This document shows positions 7,245-14,576 of a DNA stretch of 16,084 nt, in pieces (the stretch's first letter is position 1; each line of letters begins with the position of its first letter). The translations under genes were made by a program, and so were the position numbers. Under the pieces are notes generated by a model that saw only the letters and a program-made list of their open reading frames with translations, was not told where the DNA came from and ran no database searches. The DNA is from CAYNTC01 sp964432925 (GTDB lineage: Bacteria > Planctomycetota > Phycisphaerae > Sedimentisphaerales > Anaerobacaceae): assembly GCA_964432925.1 (NCBI GenBank), contig CAYSPM010000051.1:1-16084 (forward strand), in the 5' to 3' direction.

Positions 7245-9059
7245 TCAGCCTTGTTCCTGAATTTCTTGTTCGATTGTGTGCGAGTGTCTCTGAGTGCGCA
7301 GGTTCAGCTCGTCGAGCTGTTTTTTATCAACCTCGCTTGGTGCATTGGTCAGCAGGCATTGGCCACGCTGCGTCTTGGGAAAAGCAATAACATCTCTAAT
7401 ATTATCTGTGCCGGTAAGCAACATAATGAGTCTATCCAGACCGAAGGCTATTCCGCCATGCGGTGGAGCACCATACTGCAAAGCTTTGAGAAAAAAGCCG
7501 AAGCGCTGCTGAGCCTGTTTCCTTGATATATTGAGCAAATCAAAAACCCTTTGCTGAATCTCCGGCTGATGAATACGAATGCTGCCTCCTCCAATCTCAG
7601 AACCGTTGACCACGATGTCATAAGCCTGCGAGCGAATGTTTGCCGGGTCCGTAGCGAGCTTATCTAAGTCCTCCGGCACCGGCGCAGTGAACGGATGGTG
7701 TAGTGAGTCGTAGCGTTTTTCATTTTCATTCCACTCGAACAGGGGAAAGTCCACCACCCAGATGAACTCGAATTTACGAGGATCATAAAGCTTTAACTCG
7801 CGACCTAACTTACACCGCAGAGGTGCCAAAGCTTTATTAGCAATTTCTTTGCTGTCAGCGATAAACAAAAGCAAGTTGCCATCTTTGGCGTCGAAGCGCT
7901 GAAGCAACTGCTGCTGTTGTTCAGGATTAAAAAATTTACCGACACCACCGATAAACATTAGCTGGTCATTTTCTTCTTTGAGCTTGCACCAGGCCAAGCC
8001 CTTGGCGTCGTAATCAGCGACAAAACTCGTGAGTGTCTTTTCGATGTCACTTCGCGAATACTTCTCACCTGCCGGCGCACAGAGACCTTTTACAACACCA
8101 CCCTTTTCAATAACAGAGGTGAATACCTTGAACGTACTCTGCCCGGCAATGTCGGAGACATCTTGTAGTTTCAGGTCAAATCGCAGGTCCGGCCTGTCAG
8201 TTCCGTAATCGTCCATAGCCTGCTGATAAGACATTCGTCGCATCGGCGTGGGGACATCAATGTCCAAAATGCGTTTCCACACTCGGGCGACCATGTTCTC
8301 GTGGATTGCGATGACGTCGTTAACATCGACAAAGCTCATCTCGACATCTATTTGTGTAAACTCAGCCTGCCGGTCTGCTCTGGGGTCTTCGTCACGAAAA
8401 CATCGAACGATCTGGAAATACTTGTCGACGCCGCTTACCATCAGGATTTGTTTGAAAAGTTGCGGTGACTGTGGCAGTGCATAGAAGCAATTCCTGTGCA
8501 GCCTGCTTGGCACGAGAAAATCTCTTGCGCCCTCCGGCGTGCTCTTAGCCAGCATTGGTGTCTCGATTTCCCAGAAGCCGAGCTTATCGAAATAATCACG
8601 CACAACCATGGTGACGCGGTGACGTGTGCGGAGTCTTCGCTGCATTTCCGGCCGACGTAGGTCAACGTAGCGATTAGCCAAACGAAGCTCTTCGTTTGTT
8701 TTCGTGGCGTCTTCAAGTTCAAAAGGCGGTGTCTTGGCGACGCTGAGAATCTCAACTTGTTCAACAGCCACCTCGATTTGTCCGGTGGCCAGTTTCGGAT
8801 TTTCCAGGCCCTTTCCTCGCGGCTGAACGATACCACTGGCAGCTACGACCCATTCGCAGCGAACGGTCCGTGCCAGTTTGTGCACATCGGGTTGTTTTTC
8901 GGGATTAAAGACCAACTGTGTTAGGCCTTGCCTGTCACGCAGGTCGAAAAAAACAAGATTGCCATGGTCACGATAGGACTGTACCCAACCTGCAAGCGTA
9001 ACTTTTTTACCCGCATCTTCCAGCCGAAGCTGCCCGCAATTGTGTGTCCTCTTAAGCAT
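7245..9059 (-). CDS. aspS: Aspartyl-tRNA synthetase (bacterial type)
   Basis: Charges tRNA-Asp, and possibly tRNA-Asn, with aspartate in the cytoplasm. It is 604 residues from the ATG at 9059, the usual bacterial length. The N-terminal OB-fold anticodon-binding domain occupies about 1-105. Class II catalytic motifs include QSPQLFKQ (197-204), motif 2 FRDEDPRADRQAEFTQ (221-236) and motif 3 GIAFGLDR (536-543). The bacterial GAD insertion lies at about 290-420. The start MLKRTHNCGQLR matches the family start, with AGGAT a few bases upstream; an in-frame extension to 9146 has no family resemblance and was not used. RDHG at 30-33 carries His where nondiscriminating AspRS often has it and strict enzymes often have Leu, so dual tRNA charging is possible but unproven. 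The restriction nuclease gene ends 93 bases upstream. Confidence 0.97.
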   Translation of the reverse strand: MLKRTHNCGQLRLEDAGKKVTLAGWVQSYRDHGNLVFFDLRDRQGLTQLVFNPEKQPDVHKLARTVRCEWVVAASGIVQPRGKGLENPKLATGQIEVAVEQVEILSVAKTPPFELEDATKTNEELRLANRYVDLRRPEMQRRLRTRHRVTMVVRDYFDKLGFWEIETPMLAKSTPEGARDFLVPSRLHRNCFYALPQSPQLFKQILMVSGVDKYFQIVRCFRDEDPRADRQAEFTQIDVEMSFVDVNDVIAIHENMVARVWKRILDIDVPTPMRRMSYQQAMDDYGTDRPDLRFDLKLQDVSDIAGQSTFKVFTSVIEKGGVVKGLCAPAGEKYSRSDIEKTLTSFVADYDAKGLAWCKLKEENDQLMFIGGVGKFFNPEQQQQLLQRFDAKDGNLLLFIADSKEIANKALAPLRCKLGRELKLYDPRKFEFIWVVDFPLFEWNENEKRYDSLHHPFTAPVPEDLDKLATDPANIRSQAYDIVVNGSEIGGGSIRIHQPEIQQRVFDLLNISRKQAQQRFGFFLKALQYGAPPHGGIAFGLDRLIMLLTGTDNIRDVIAFPKTQRGQCLLTNAPSEVDKKQLDELNLRTQRHSHTIEQEIQEQG

Positions 9060-9152
9060 AGTAAAAATCCTAAAATAGCGGATAGTGAGACCAATAAGCA
9101 AACTTGAGGAAATCTCTGGTTTATGCGCCGTTAGTGCTTTTGTCACATATCA

Positions 9153-9896
9153 CTACCCGAATAGCTCCTTCTCTATTAATTTCATGTATTTGTTAACGTA
9201 GAACATATCCGGTTCATGTCTGATTGGTCTGACTCTAATTTCAAACTTGGGCTCATCAATGTTACGATTATCAAATAAAATTAAACCTATCCCAAAAATC
9301 AGACACAGAGGGTCCAATTTTGAAATGTCATCTTGTGATGAACTTTTAGGAACAACTATATAAGATTTATGGCTAAATAACTTGTATGAACAAGCTTGTC
9401 CAAATGCTGTAATTAAGTCCTTCGCATCTGCTTTTATTTCTGCTGAGACAATTTCAGTGGGTGCTTTAACAATGTTGCTTCTACGTGGTTCTCTCTTTCC
9501 TATTACGTCAGGTGTTCCCCATTTATCTCTAAACTTATTTCCTCCTAATGGTATCGCTTTGGTGCATTCTTCTAATTCGTTAACAAGCCAGTTTGCAAAA
9601 GGTTCATAAAATTTCTCTTCATTTATTTTTTCTATCTGAGCTGGAAGTTTTTGCTCTTCTTCGCTAATCTCTTTCTCTCTAAATATAACATGTCTAAAAA
9701 GCCCTCGTGCAGGCTTATAAATTTTATCAGGTAAACGTGTGTCTAAATCCCAAAGTGATGCAGGAATAGTCTTATATGGAATGTCTGGAAATGTATCATG
9801 TATTGTCCTCACAAGTTCTGAGTAACGAACACCATTAGGGCTTGATTTGAGTATCTCTATCGCCTTTGATATAATTTTATCTCTTCTTATCTCCAT
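9153..9896 (-). CDS. Putative restriction endonuclease: winged-helix (HARE-like) plus PD-(D/E)XK domain
   Basis: Protein of 247 residues with two parts. Residues about 1-70 look like a winged-helix HARE-type DNA-binding domain (regular helices, then IYKPARGLFRH). Residues about 90-215 carry a PD-(D/E)XK nuclease pattern: Glu98 in EEKFYEPF, Pro129-Asp130 in KWGTPDVIG, Glu153-x-Lys155 in SAEIKAD, then Gln167...Tyr171 (QACSY) as in RecB-like nucleases. It begins 26 bases after the stop of the methyltransferase gene on the same strand, with AGAAGGAAG just before the ATG, which suggests one operon and a restriction-modification pair. Base use is visibly more AT-rich than aspS, consistent with transfer. 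The nuclease call rests on motifs and context; a DNA-binding regulator of the COG2958 type is the alternative. Target sequence unknown. Confidence 0.7.
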   Translation of the reverse strand: MEIRRDKIISKAIEILKSSPNGVRYSELVRTIHDTFPDIPYKTIPASLWDLDTRLPDKIYKPARGLFRHVIFREKEISEEEQKLPAQIEKINEEKFYEPFANWLVNELEECTKAIPLGGNKFRDKWGTPDVIGKREPRRSNIVKAPTEIVSAEIKADAKDLITAFGQACSYKLFSHKSYIVVPKSSSQDDISKLDPLCLIFGIGLILFDNRNIDEPKFEIRVRPIRHEPDMFYVNKYMKLIEKELFG

Positions 9897-9922
9897 ATAA
9901 CTTCCTTCTTAGCGACTATGCC

Positions 9923-10936
9923 TCACGATTCGTCTGCTAGCGAAGTCTTGCGAAGCAAAATTGGGCGATTGATAACTCTTTTGTCTCTCTCTTTTCCATC
10001 GATCTGTGATCCGAATCTTAAAAGTTTAGGATCCATCTTGCGTTCGAAAGTAATAGGATCATTGAACACGTATGGAAGTTCCTGAATCTCCTTCTCATAC
10101 TCACAGCTTATGCGTCTCTGGCTAATGGTCTCGACTTTGGCGTCCTTGTCAAAAATTCCTATACTGCTTGCCAGTCTTTCTTGTATACTAGGCATGTATT
10201 CGTGATTTATTTCGTACCCGACAGAATTCCTGGCGAGTTTCAGAGCTGCTGAGGATGTTGTGCCGCTGCCTAAGAATGGGTCCAGAACAGTATCGCCTAT
10301 AAAGCTGAACATTTTAATCAGTCTCTTGGGCAGCTCCTCCGGAAATGGTGCCAGATGCTTATCCTGTTTCTCGCCGCTGAAATTCCAGTGTCCATAGAAA
10401 TACTCATTCCACTCTTGCCGGGAAAGCTTGGATTGTTCTTTTATGTGTTGGGGGACTTTAGGAGGGGAACCTAATTTTTTGAATATCAGAATAAACTCAT
10501 AGTCGAGCTTAACAATTCCGTTTCTTGGATATGGAAACGAACCCATGATAGTTGCGCCACCTGTGGTATTGCAGGTTGTGACTTTCTGCCAGATGATCGC
10601 CCCCATGTAGTCAAAGCCGATGGTTTCGCAAAACTTTATGATCTCAGTCCGAATCGGGATAATCTTATATCTTCCATAATAAACGGCTCTGGCAAACTGA
10701 TCACCGATGTTGACACAAAGACGGCAGCCTTTATGGAGCACACGATGACATTCTTTCCAGACAAGATTCAGGTTATTGATGTAGTCCTCGTAGCTGTCGT
10801 TATAGCCGATCTGCTGTTTCGGTCCGTAGTCTTTTAGCTGCCAGTAAGGCGGCGACGTTACAACAAGATGCACAGATTCATCCCGCAGCTCATCCATCCG
10901 TCGTGAATCACCAATTATGACTTTGTGCTTGGTCAT
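9923..10936 (-). CDS. Site-specific DNA methyltransferase (beta class, N4-cytosine or N6-adenine)
   Basis: Amino-methyltransferase of 337 residues from the ATG at 10936; a GTG one codon upstream is a possible start, and a weak CGGAG lies upstream. The catalytic motif IV TSPPYW (28-33 counted from the GTG) comes first and the S-adenosylmethionine motif I DPFLGSGTT (220-228) comes late. This is the order of the beta class, with the target-recognition region between them (about 120-195). SPPYW is commoner among N4-cytosine enzymes, but N6-adenine cannot be excluded. Residues 245-338 are a polar tail outside the catalytic fold. Together with the nuclease gene immediately downstream it forms a probable type II restriction-modification pair, where it would protect host sites. 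Recognition sequence not deducible. Confidence 0.9.
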   Translation of the reverse strand: MTKHKVIIGDSRRMDELRDESVHLVVTSPPYWQLKDYGPKQQIGYNDSYEDYINNLNLVWKECHRVLHKGCRLCVNIGDQFARAVYYGRYKIIPIRTEIIKFCETIGFDYMGAIIWQKVTTCNTTGGATIMGSFPYPRNGIVKLDYEFILIFKKLGSPPKVPQHIKEQSKLSRQEWNEYFYGHWNFSGEKQDKHLAPFPEELPKRLIKMFSFIGDTVLDPFLGSGTTSSAALKLARNSVGYEINHEYMPSIQERLASSIGIFDKDAKVETISQRRISCEYEKEIQELPYVFNDPITFERKMDPKLLRFGSQIDGKERDKRVINRPILLRKTSLADES

Positions 10937-11028
10937 CACTTTATGCTGTCTCCGGTTACTGCCGATCTTTTGTACCTCGATAGGATAGCCAGATTAGCTT
11001 GGCAGGTCAACAGCGGCTTTGCTGATAG

Positions 11029-11244
11029 TTTATATTTGATTTTATTGTCGTTCAGACGCCACCGACCAGAGAAAATCTAAACAAAAAGCCTAAGCAGTTG
11101 GATACTCATATTCATTCAGGTGCAACATTAGATTTTTATGCGGCTGAAATGCAGAGATATATTTATGATTGTGTGGCGAAACAATTAAATAGTGGCAACA
11201 GAATACGAACATGGCGAACTTTTATCAATTCAGAACGTATCTAA
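11029..11244 (+). other. Open frame without a start, possible 3' remnant of a plus-strand gene
   Basis: An open frame of 71 codons runs from after a TAG (11026-11028) to a TAA at 11242-11244, reading ...THIHSGATLDFYAAEMQ and RTWRTFINSERI at its end. Its only ATG is at 11149. A strong plus-strand terminator begins 15 bases after the stop. This may be the tail of a lost gene that kept its terminator, or chance. No family recognised. The remainder of the 10937-11422 gap shows no gene. Confidence 0.25.
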
Positions 11245-11258
11245 GCTAAACGGATTGG

Positions 11259-11306
11259 GGGCTGAGGTTTTTATGTATATGTCCCTCCTGACCTCAGCCC
11301 TTTTTT
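11259..11306 (+). terminator. Rho-independent terminator with CCCTCC loop
   Basis: Perfect 10-bp stem GGGCTGAGGT (11259-11268) / ACCTCAGCCC (11291-11300), 22-base loop containing TCCCTCCT, then six T. It points along the plus strand, where no intact gene precedes it. It closely resembles the hairpin at 13265-13329. Confidence 0.75.
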
Positions 11307-11422
11307 GTTGGCAGATTCCGAAATTAGAGTATTTCTTGCCGGGTTTGTGCAGACGATCTTTTTTCGCGTTTCGGATATCTTACCGCCTGAAGAATGTTAG
11401 ATTGTCATGATTCTGAAACGAC

Positions 11423-11983
11423 CTACTCTTCGGCTTCTTGGAGTTGCTCATCTTCGGTTGGCTCTTCGAGGGATTCGGTTTCTTCTGCTGGCTCGATTAT
11501 TTCATCCTCCGGGGCAAGCTCGCTTTCGTCTATAAACTGCCGGTTACATTCTTCTAATTCAGTCTGGATCTGCAGGAGGGTAACCTCTAATTCACTGTTG
11601 TGCTGCTGAAGCTCGTTGAGCTGCTGGGACATTTCTTTAATTTTTGCCAGGGTCTTTTCTGCGGTTTCAATAGCCATATCACGCTGCTCGGCAAGCTCGG
11701 CGACCTGGCCCCAAGACTTCTGTTGAGCTTGATCGGCAGAAGCCAACTCCTGCTTTGCATCCGCGAGCTTCTCAAGAGTCTCGGTCAGAGTGTTCTTCAA
11801 CTCATCTCTTTCGGCTTGAGCCTGCCGCAATCGAGCTCTCAGCTTGGCCAACTCAGCCTTAGCTTTTTCTACTTCGACGACGGCTTTTTGCTTTTCTGCC
11901 TCTGCTCTCTTATCGCAGCCGGTCAAGCTGGGCAAATAAGCCAACACAACCGCAACACTTAGAAGCATCCCGATCCTGGCCAT
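11423..11983 (-). CDS. Coiled-coil lipoprotein of unknown role
   Basis: Protein of 186 residues. Residues 1-22 are a signal peptide ending in the lipobox LTGC, so Cys23 should be lipid-modified and the protein anchored to a membrane facing the periplasm. Residues about 26-150 are a charged, heptad-rich coiled coil (Glu, Lys, Ala, Leu, Gln). Residues about 150-186 are a strongly acidic tail rich in Glu and Pro. No enzymatic motif is visible. A Shine-Dalgarno AAAGGA lies about nine bases upstream of the ATG. It lies downstream of the cysteine synthase gene on the same strand with a 142-base gap in which no gene is seen. A structural or tethering role at the envelope is possible, but that is a guess from shape alone. 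Confidence 0.8.
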   Translation of the reverse strand: MARIGMLLSVAVVLAYLPSLTGCDKRAEAEKQKAVVEVEKAKAELAKLRARLRQAQAERDELKNTLTETLEKLADAKQELASADQAQQKSWGQVAELAEQRDMAIETAEKTLAKIKEMSQQLNELQQHNSELEVTLLQIQTELEECNRQFIDESELAPEDEIIEPAEETESLEEPTEDEQLQEAEE

Positions 11984-12125
11984 TATGAGATCCTTTCACA
12001 TAAAGAATCCAGAGCACACACGGCTGTATAATATACAATTCCAGGTCAGATATGTTATCGGCAGATTCTGCTGCATTACGAATAATTTTCTCAATATGAT
12101 TAGCTGGTTAAATGGTTTTTTGTGC

Positions 12126-13013
12126 TCACAAAAGCGCAGTGCTGAAGTAACGTTCAGCTCTGTCGGGTAGAACCGTGGCAATATTGCCGGTAATGGTTTT
12201 GGCTAATTTTCTCGCTGCCCAGACATTTGCGCCGGAGCTGATTCCGACTAATAATCCGAAGTTGGTGCCGAGTTGACGGGTTGTCTGTATGGCATCACCG
12301 TCGGATACCTCTACCACATCGTCAACCAAAGATACATCGAGCACGTCGGGTATGAAGCCATCACCGATGCCTTGAATCTGATGCAGGCCCGGCTCATGGC
12401 CCAGAAGTGCAGAGCGATTTTCCGGCTCAACAGCAACAATTTTAACGTCTTTTTTATGCTCTTTTAAGAATTTTCCGACTCCTTGAAGGGTTCCGCCGCT
12501 GCCGACGCCAGCGACAAAGCAATCGACATCACCGCTCATCTGGTGCCAGAGCTCGCGCGCGGTTTGTTCATAGTGAACCTGTGGGTTTGCTGGATTTTTG
12601 AACTGCTGCGGTACGAACACGTGTTTGTCCTCATCGGCCATTTGCTCAACACGGCGGACCGCGCCGGCCAGACCTTCTTCATCGGGAATCAGAACGAGCT
12701 CGGCTCCCAGAGCCTTTATCAGCTTTTTTCGCTCCTCACTCATGCCCTCAGGCATGACGATGCGAACGCAATAGCCCATTAATCTACCCACCAGAGCCAG
12801 ACCAATACCGGTATTTCCGCTGGTGGGCTCAACGATAATCGAATCAGGCTTTAACTTGCCATCGCGCTGGGCGGCCTCGAGCATCGCCAGAGCCACCCTG
12901 TCTTTAATGCTGCCGCCCGGATTGAGAAATTCAGCTTTAGCAAATATCCTCTCGCCTTTGAGCTGCAATAACGGCGTGTTCCCGATGAGATCGAGAATGT
13001 TGTCTGTAAGCAT
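12126..13013 (-). CDS. cysK: Cysteine synthase (O-acetylserine sulfhydrylase, PLP fold type II)
   Basis: Makes cysteine from O-acetylserine and sulfide using pyridoxal phosphate. It has 295 residues, near the usual length of about 300-310. Visible landmarks are the PLP lysine Lys37 in NPGGSIKDR, the substrate loop EPTSGNTGIGL (62-72), the phosphate-binding GSGGTLQGVG (171-180), the QGIGDGF segment (214-220) and the cofactor-ring contact GISSGAN (257-263). The ending LPDRAERYFST matches CysK-type enzymes. There is no C-terminal CBS domain, so it is not a cystathionine beta-synthase of the long type; a CysM-type enzyme cannot be ruled out. AAGGGG precedes the ATG by about nine bases. A palindrome at 13060-13076 lies upstream and may be an operator. 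A candidate plus-strand small RNA is transcribed divergently. Confidence 0.93.
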   Translation of the reverse strand: MLTDNILDLIGNTPLLQLKGERIFAKAEFLNPGGSIKDRVALAMLEAAQRDGKLKPDSIIVEPTSGNTGIGLALVGRLMGYCVRIVMPEGMSEERKKLIKALGAELVLIPDEEGLAGAVRRVEQMADEDKHVFVPQQFKNPANPQVHYEQTARELWHQMSGDVDCFVAGVGSGGTLQGVGKFLKEHKKDVKIVAVEPENRSALLGHEPGLHQIQGIGDGFIPDVLDVSLVDDVVEVSDGDAIQTTRQLGTNFGLLVGISSGANVWAARKLAKTITGNIATVLPDRAERYFSTALL

Positions 13014-13059
13014 AGATCAGCCCCTTATTTTTTTCTATTTTTTTATTATTTGTAGTCGG

Positions 13060-13076
13060 ATTATGCTTGCCATAAT
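13060..13076. promoter_or_regulatory. Palindrome upstream of cysK, possible operator
   Basis: ATTATG-CTTGC-CATAAT, a perfect 6-bp inverted repeat with a 5-base centre, 47 bases upstream of the cysK start. CATAAT on the minus strand could also serve as a -10 box, though the matching -35 (TAAACT) is weak. A regulator site is inferred only from symmetry and position. Confidence 0.35.
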
Positions 13077-13187
13077 GTGAGCAGTTTAGTAAAATTCTTT
13101 TTAGAAGCGTAGCCCAGAGGCCGAAAAATCCAGTAAAGGCGGTTTTTGGCAAAACTGGGGCGGTAAATTCATCTGAGCAACATTGTA

Positions 13188-13329
13188 TTGACAAGGACGA
13201 ACATTTATTTTAATAATATAGTATAAATGATTAGGCTTCTTTGAGATAATTTTTTATGGCACTTAAACAGGGCTGAGGTTATCTCGCTTTTCCTCTCCCT
13301 CCGCACCTCGGCCCTGTTTTATTTTTTTT
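13188..13329 (+). ncRNA. Candidate small RNA with own promoter and terminator
   Basis: On the plus strand a consensus -35 TTGACA (13188-13193) is followed 17 bases later by the AT-rich TAATAA (13211-13216), with TATAGT and TATAAA nearby. About 40-50 bases on comes a 15-bp hairpin AAACAGGGCTGAGGT (13265-13279) / ACCTCGGCCCTGTTT (13305-13319), with one T:G pair, and T-rich sequence to 13329. A transcript of about 100 bases would contain only tiny frames (ATGATTAGGCTTCTTTGA; ATG GCA CTT AAA CAG GGC TGA). The 25-base loop is pyrimidine-rich and holds CTCCCTCC. The small-RNA reading is inference; the terminator is clear. Confidence 0.5.
13265..13329 (+). terminator. Strong rho-independent terminator related to the one at 11259
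   Basis: 15-bp stem, 25-base C/T-rich loop, then TTTTATTTTTTTT. The stem core GGGCTGAGGT / ACCTCGGCCC and the TCCCTCC just before the right arm are shared with 11259-11306. Confidence 0.8.
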
Positions 13330-13492
13330 GCGCATAAAACACGCATTTACATATTTTCCACGTCCTATTTCTATCTGGCAATGTTATGGGACGAAGTTAA
13401 AGGGCGAAGTGTCCGCTGGCCTGAGAGCGAATGTTTCTTCATTCAGATGCGAACCTTAAATTTGTCTGGCGTACCGATCACCATGATGCCCT

Positions 13493-13511
13493 TAAGCCAT
13501 AGGCTTATAAA
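13493..13511. repeat. 19-base direct repeat, copy 1
   Basis: TAAGCCATAGGCTTATAAA, identical to 13570-13588. Each copy contains the palindrome TAAGCC-ATA-GGCTTA. The copies are offset by 77 bases and enclose a non-coding segment with a small hairpin TTCGC/GCGAA. They lie downstream of the unknown gene ending at 13613. Apart from the items listed, the 13014-13612 gap shows no gene. Confidence 0.7.
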
Positions 13512-13569
13512 ATTGCTGCTTCAAAGCGGTATTCGCAAATGGCGAAAAAGGCAAGCTGCATCCCGCAAA

Positions 13570-13588
13570 TAAGCCATAGGCTTATAAA
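13570..13588. repeat. 19-base direct repeat, copy 2
   Basis: Exact second copy of TAAGCCATAGGCTTATAAA, 24 bases past the stop of the 13613-14356 gene in its reading direction. The hairpin could help end that transcript, but no T-run is present. Confidence 0.7.
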
Positions 13589-13612
13589 TAGGTGAGTGTT
13601 ACGGCACCTCGT

Positions 13613-14356
13613 TCAGTACTCGTTGTTCAAGAATCTGATTAATTCATCGGGGATATAATCGTTGGCAAAGGCAAGAATATCGTTTACCACGGGCTTTGCC
13701 AAGTCGTCTTTGGCCTGTTGATTGTTAATATCTACATTCACGATTATGCCGAATTTCGTGTTTTCGTCTGGGAGATTGCCTGCTCTGCCGGCAGGCTGTA
13801 GATAAGTCGGCCTGATTTCGATATTGACGTTCTTACCTTCAGTCGGCGCTTCGAGGATAATGCGGAGGTTCCTTATCTTTTCCTTCCATACTTCATTTTT
13901 TAGGTTGCTGGCTATTATGTCGATCGAGTTAAACTGGCCGGTGTCAAAGACGAATTCATTGACTACGCCGATGCGCGGTACCATTCTATCTGCAAATCTG
14001 GTTCGAAGCTCGTCCAGGGCTTTACGGAAGATTTTATCCTTGTCGGGGATTTCGATGTCTTGTGGCTGGGCGATGAACAGTTTCTGCGGGAAAGTAAAGA
14101 CCGGCCCCCGAGTAGTCAGAACGAATGTTGGGAACTGAGCACGTTTGCCGTTGGCAAGGATGAATGTGCCCTGAATTTGTAGCTGTTTTGGGCCGGATAA
14201 AAGGGTCTCGAAAACTACGGGAAATTCCTCGATGAGCCAGTTGCCATAGTCTTGCAGTTTTGTCTTTTCCTGATCGGGCAGGATAGCTGGTCGCACATCC
14301 ACACCGTATTTGACGATATGCTGAGAGATGTGCTCTGTATTGAACAAGTAATTCAT
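13613..14356 (-). CDS. Conserved-looking hypothetical protein, 247 residues
   Basis: I do not recognise the family. The frame is 247 residues with a normal soluble composition: no signal peptide, no membrane segment, no cysteine cluster. It alternates strand-like stretches (QLQIQGTFIL, FPTFVLTTRGPVFTF, FGIIVNVDIN) with helical ones (DKIFRKALDELRTRF, KDDLAKPVVNDILAF), suggesting a mixed alpha/beta fold. No catalytic motif is evident. The ATG at 14356 has a weak AGG eight bases upstream. Near residues 188-193 the segment PAGRAGN is encoded by a GC-rich palindrome (13778-13796), possibly a small in-frame insertion. It sits beside the PIN/ImmA module on the same strand but 220 bases away, so it may belong to the same accessory region. 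That it is a real gene rests on length and protein-like composition. Confidence 0.65.
   Translation of the reverse strand: MNYLFNTEHISQHIVKYGVDVRPAILPDQEKTKLQDYGNWLIEEFPVVFETLLSGPKQLQIQGTFILANGKRAQFPTFVLTTRGPVFTFPQKLFIAQPQDIEIPDKDKIFRKALDELRTRFADRMVPRIGVVNEFVFDTGQFNSIDIIASNLKNEVWKEKIRNLRIILEAPTEGKNVNIEIRPTYLQPAGRAGNLPDENTKFGIIVNVDINNQQAKDDLAKPVVNDILAFANDYIPDELIRFLNNEY
13778..13796. repeat. GC-rich palindrome inside the unknown gene
   Basis: GCCTGC (13778-13783) and GCAGGC (13791-13796) flank TCTGCCG. It encodes an Ala/Gly-rich turn (PAGRAGN) and parallels the palindrome in the S9 peptidase gene. Confidence 0.4.
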
Positions 14357-14576
14357 AGTGCTGCCTAAAGTTAGTTTCCTGCGTACAGTTTATAACTTGA
14401 CCGGAGGCAAGTCAAAGAAAAGCTGGTCAATCTGCTCGTGTCTGATCAGGCTAATAGCGCCTGGAAGTGGTTTTAGAGTTGCGATTGCAATTTACGAAGA
14501 AATAGCGCAAAGCGTCAATGGGGTGGTCGTAGAACTATGTTTTTGGACCAAATGCATAAGCTTGACGGAGACAAAA

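Noticed and set aside
9072..9101. Possible aspS promoter: TTGCTT, 18 bases, TATTTT on the minus strand
   Set aside because: The implied transcription start would fall too close to the ATG to include the Shine-Dalgarno; AT-rich chance match.
9060..9146. N-terminal extension of the aspS frame by 29 codons
   Set aside because: The family start MLKRTHNCGQLR and an AGGAT upstream support the ATG at 9059. The extra residues have no resemblance to AspRS.
12024..12036. TGTATAATATACA upstream of the lipoprotein gene as promoter or operator
   Set aside because: Arms are 5 bp of AT-rich sequence and no convincing -35 box lies at the right distance.
13381..13572. Plus-strand open frame of 63 codons
   Set aside because: It contains the first 19-base repeat and reaches the second, has no Shine-Dalgarno and no recognisable protein character.
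13493..13588. Two repeats considered as the start of a CRISPR array or integron attC pair
   Set aside because: Only two copies with a single 58-base segment, no cas genes or integrase, and no attC core signature.
13590..13609. Hairpin AGGTG/CACCT after the unknown gene, considered as its terminator
   Set aside because: Only a 5-bp stem with a 10-base loop and no true T-run.
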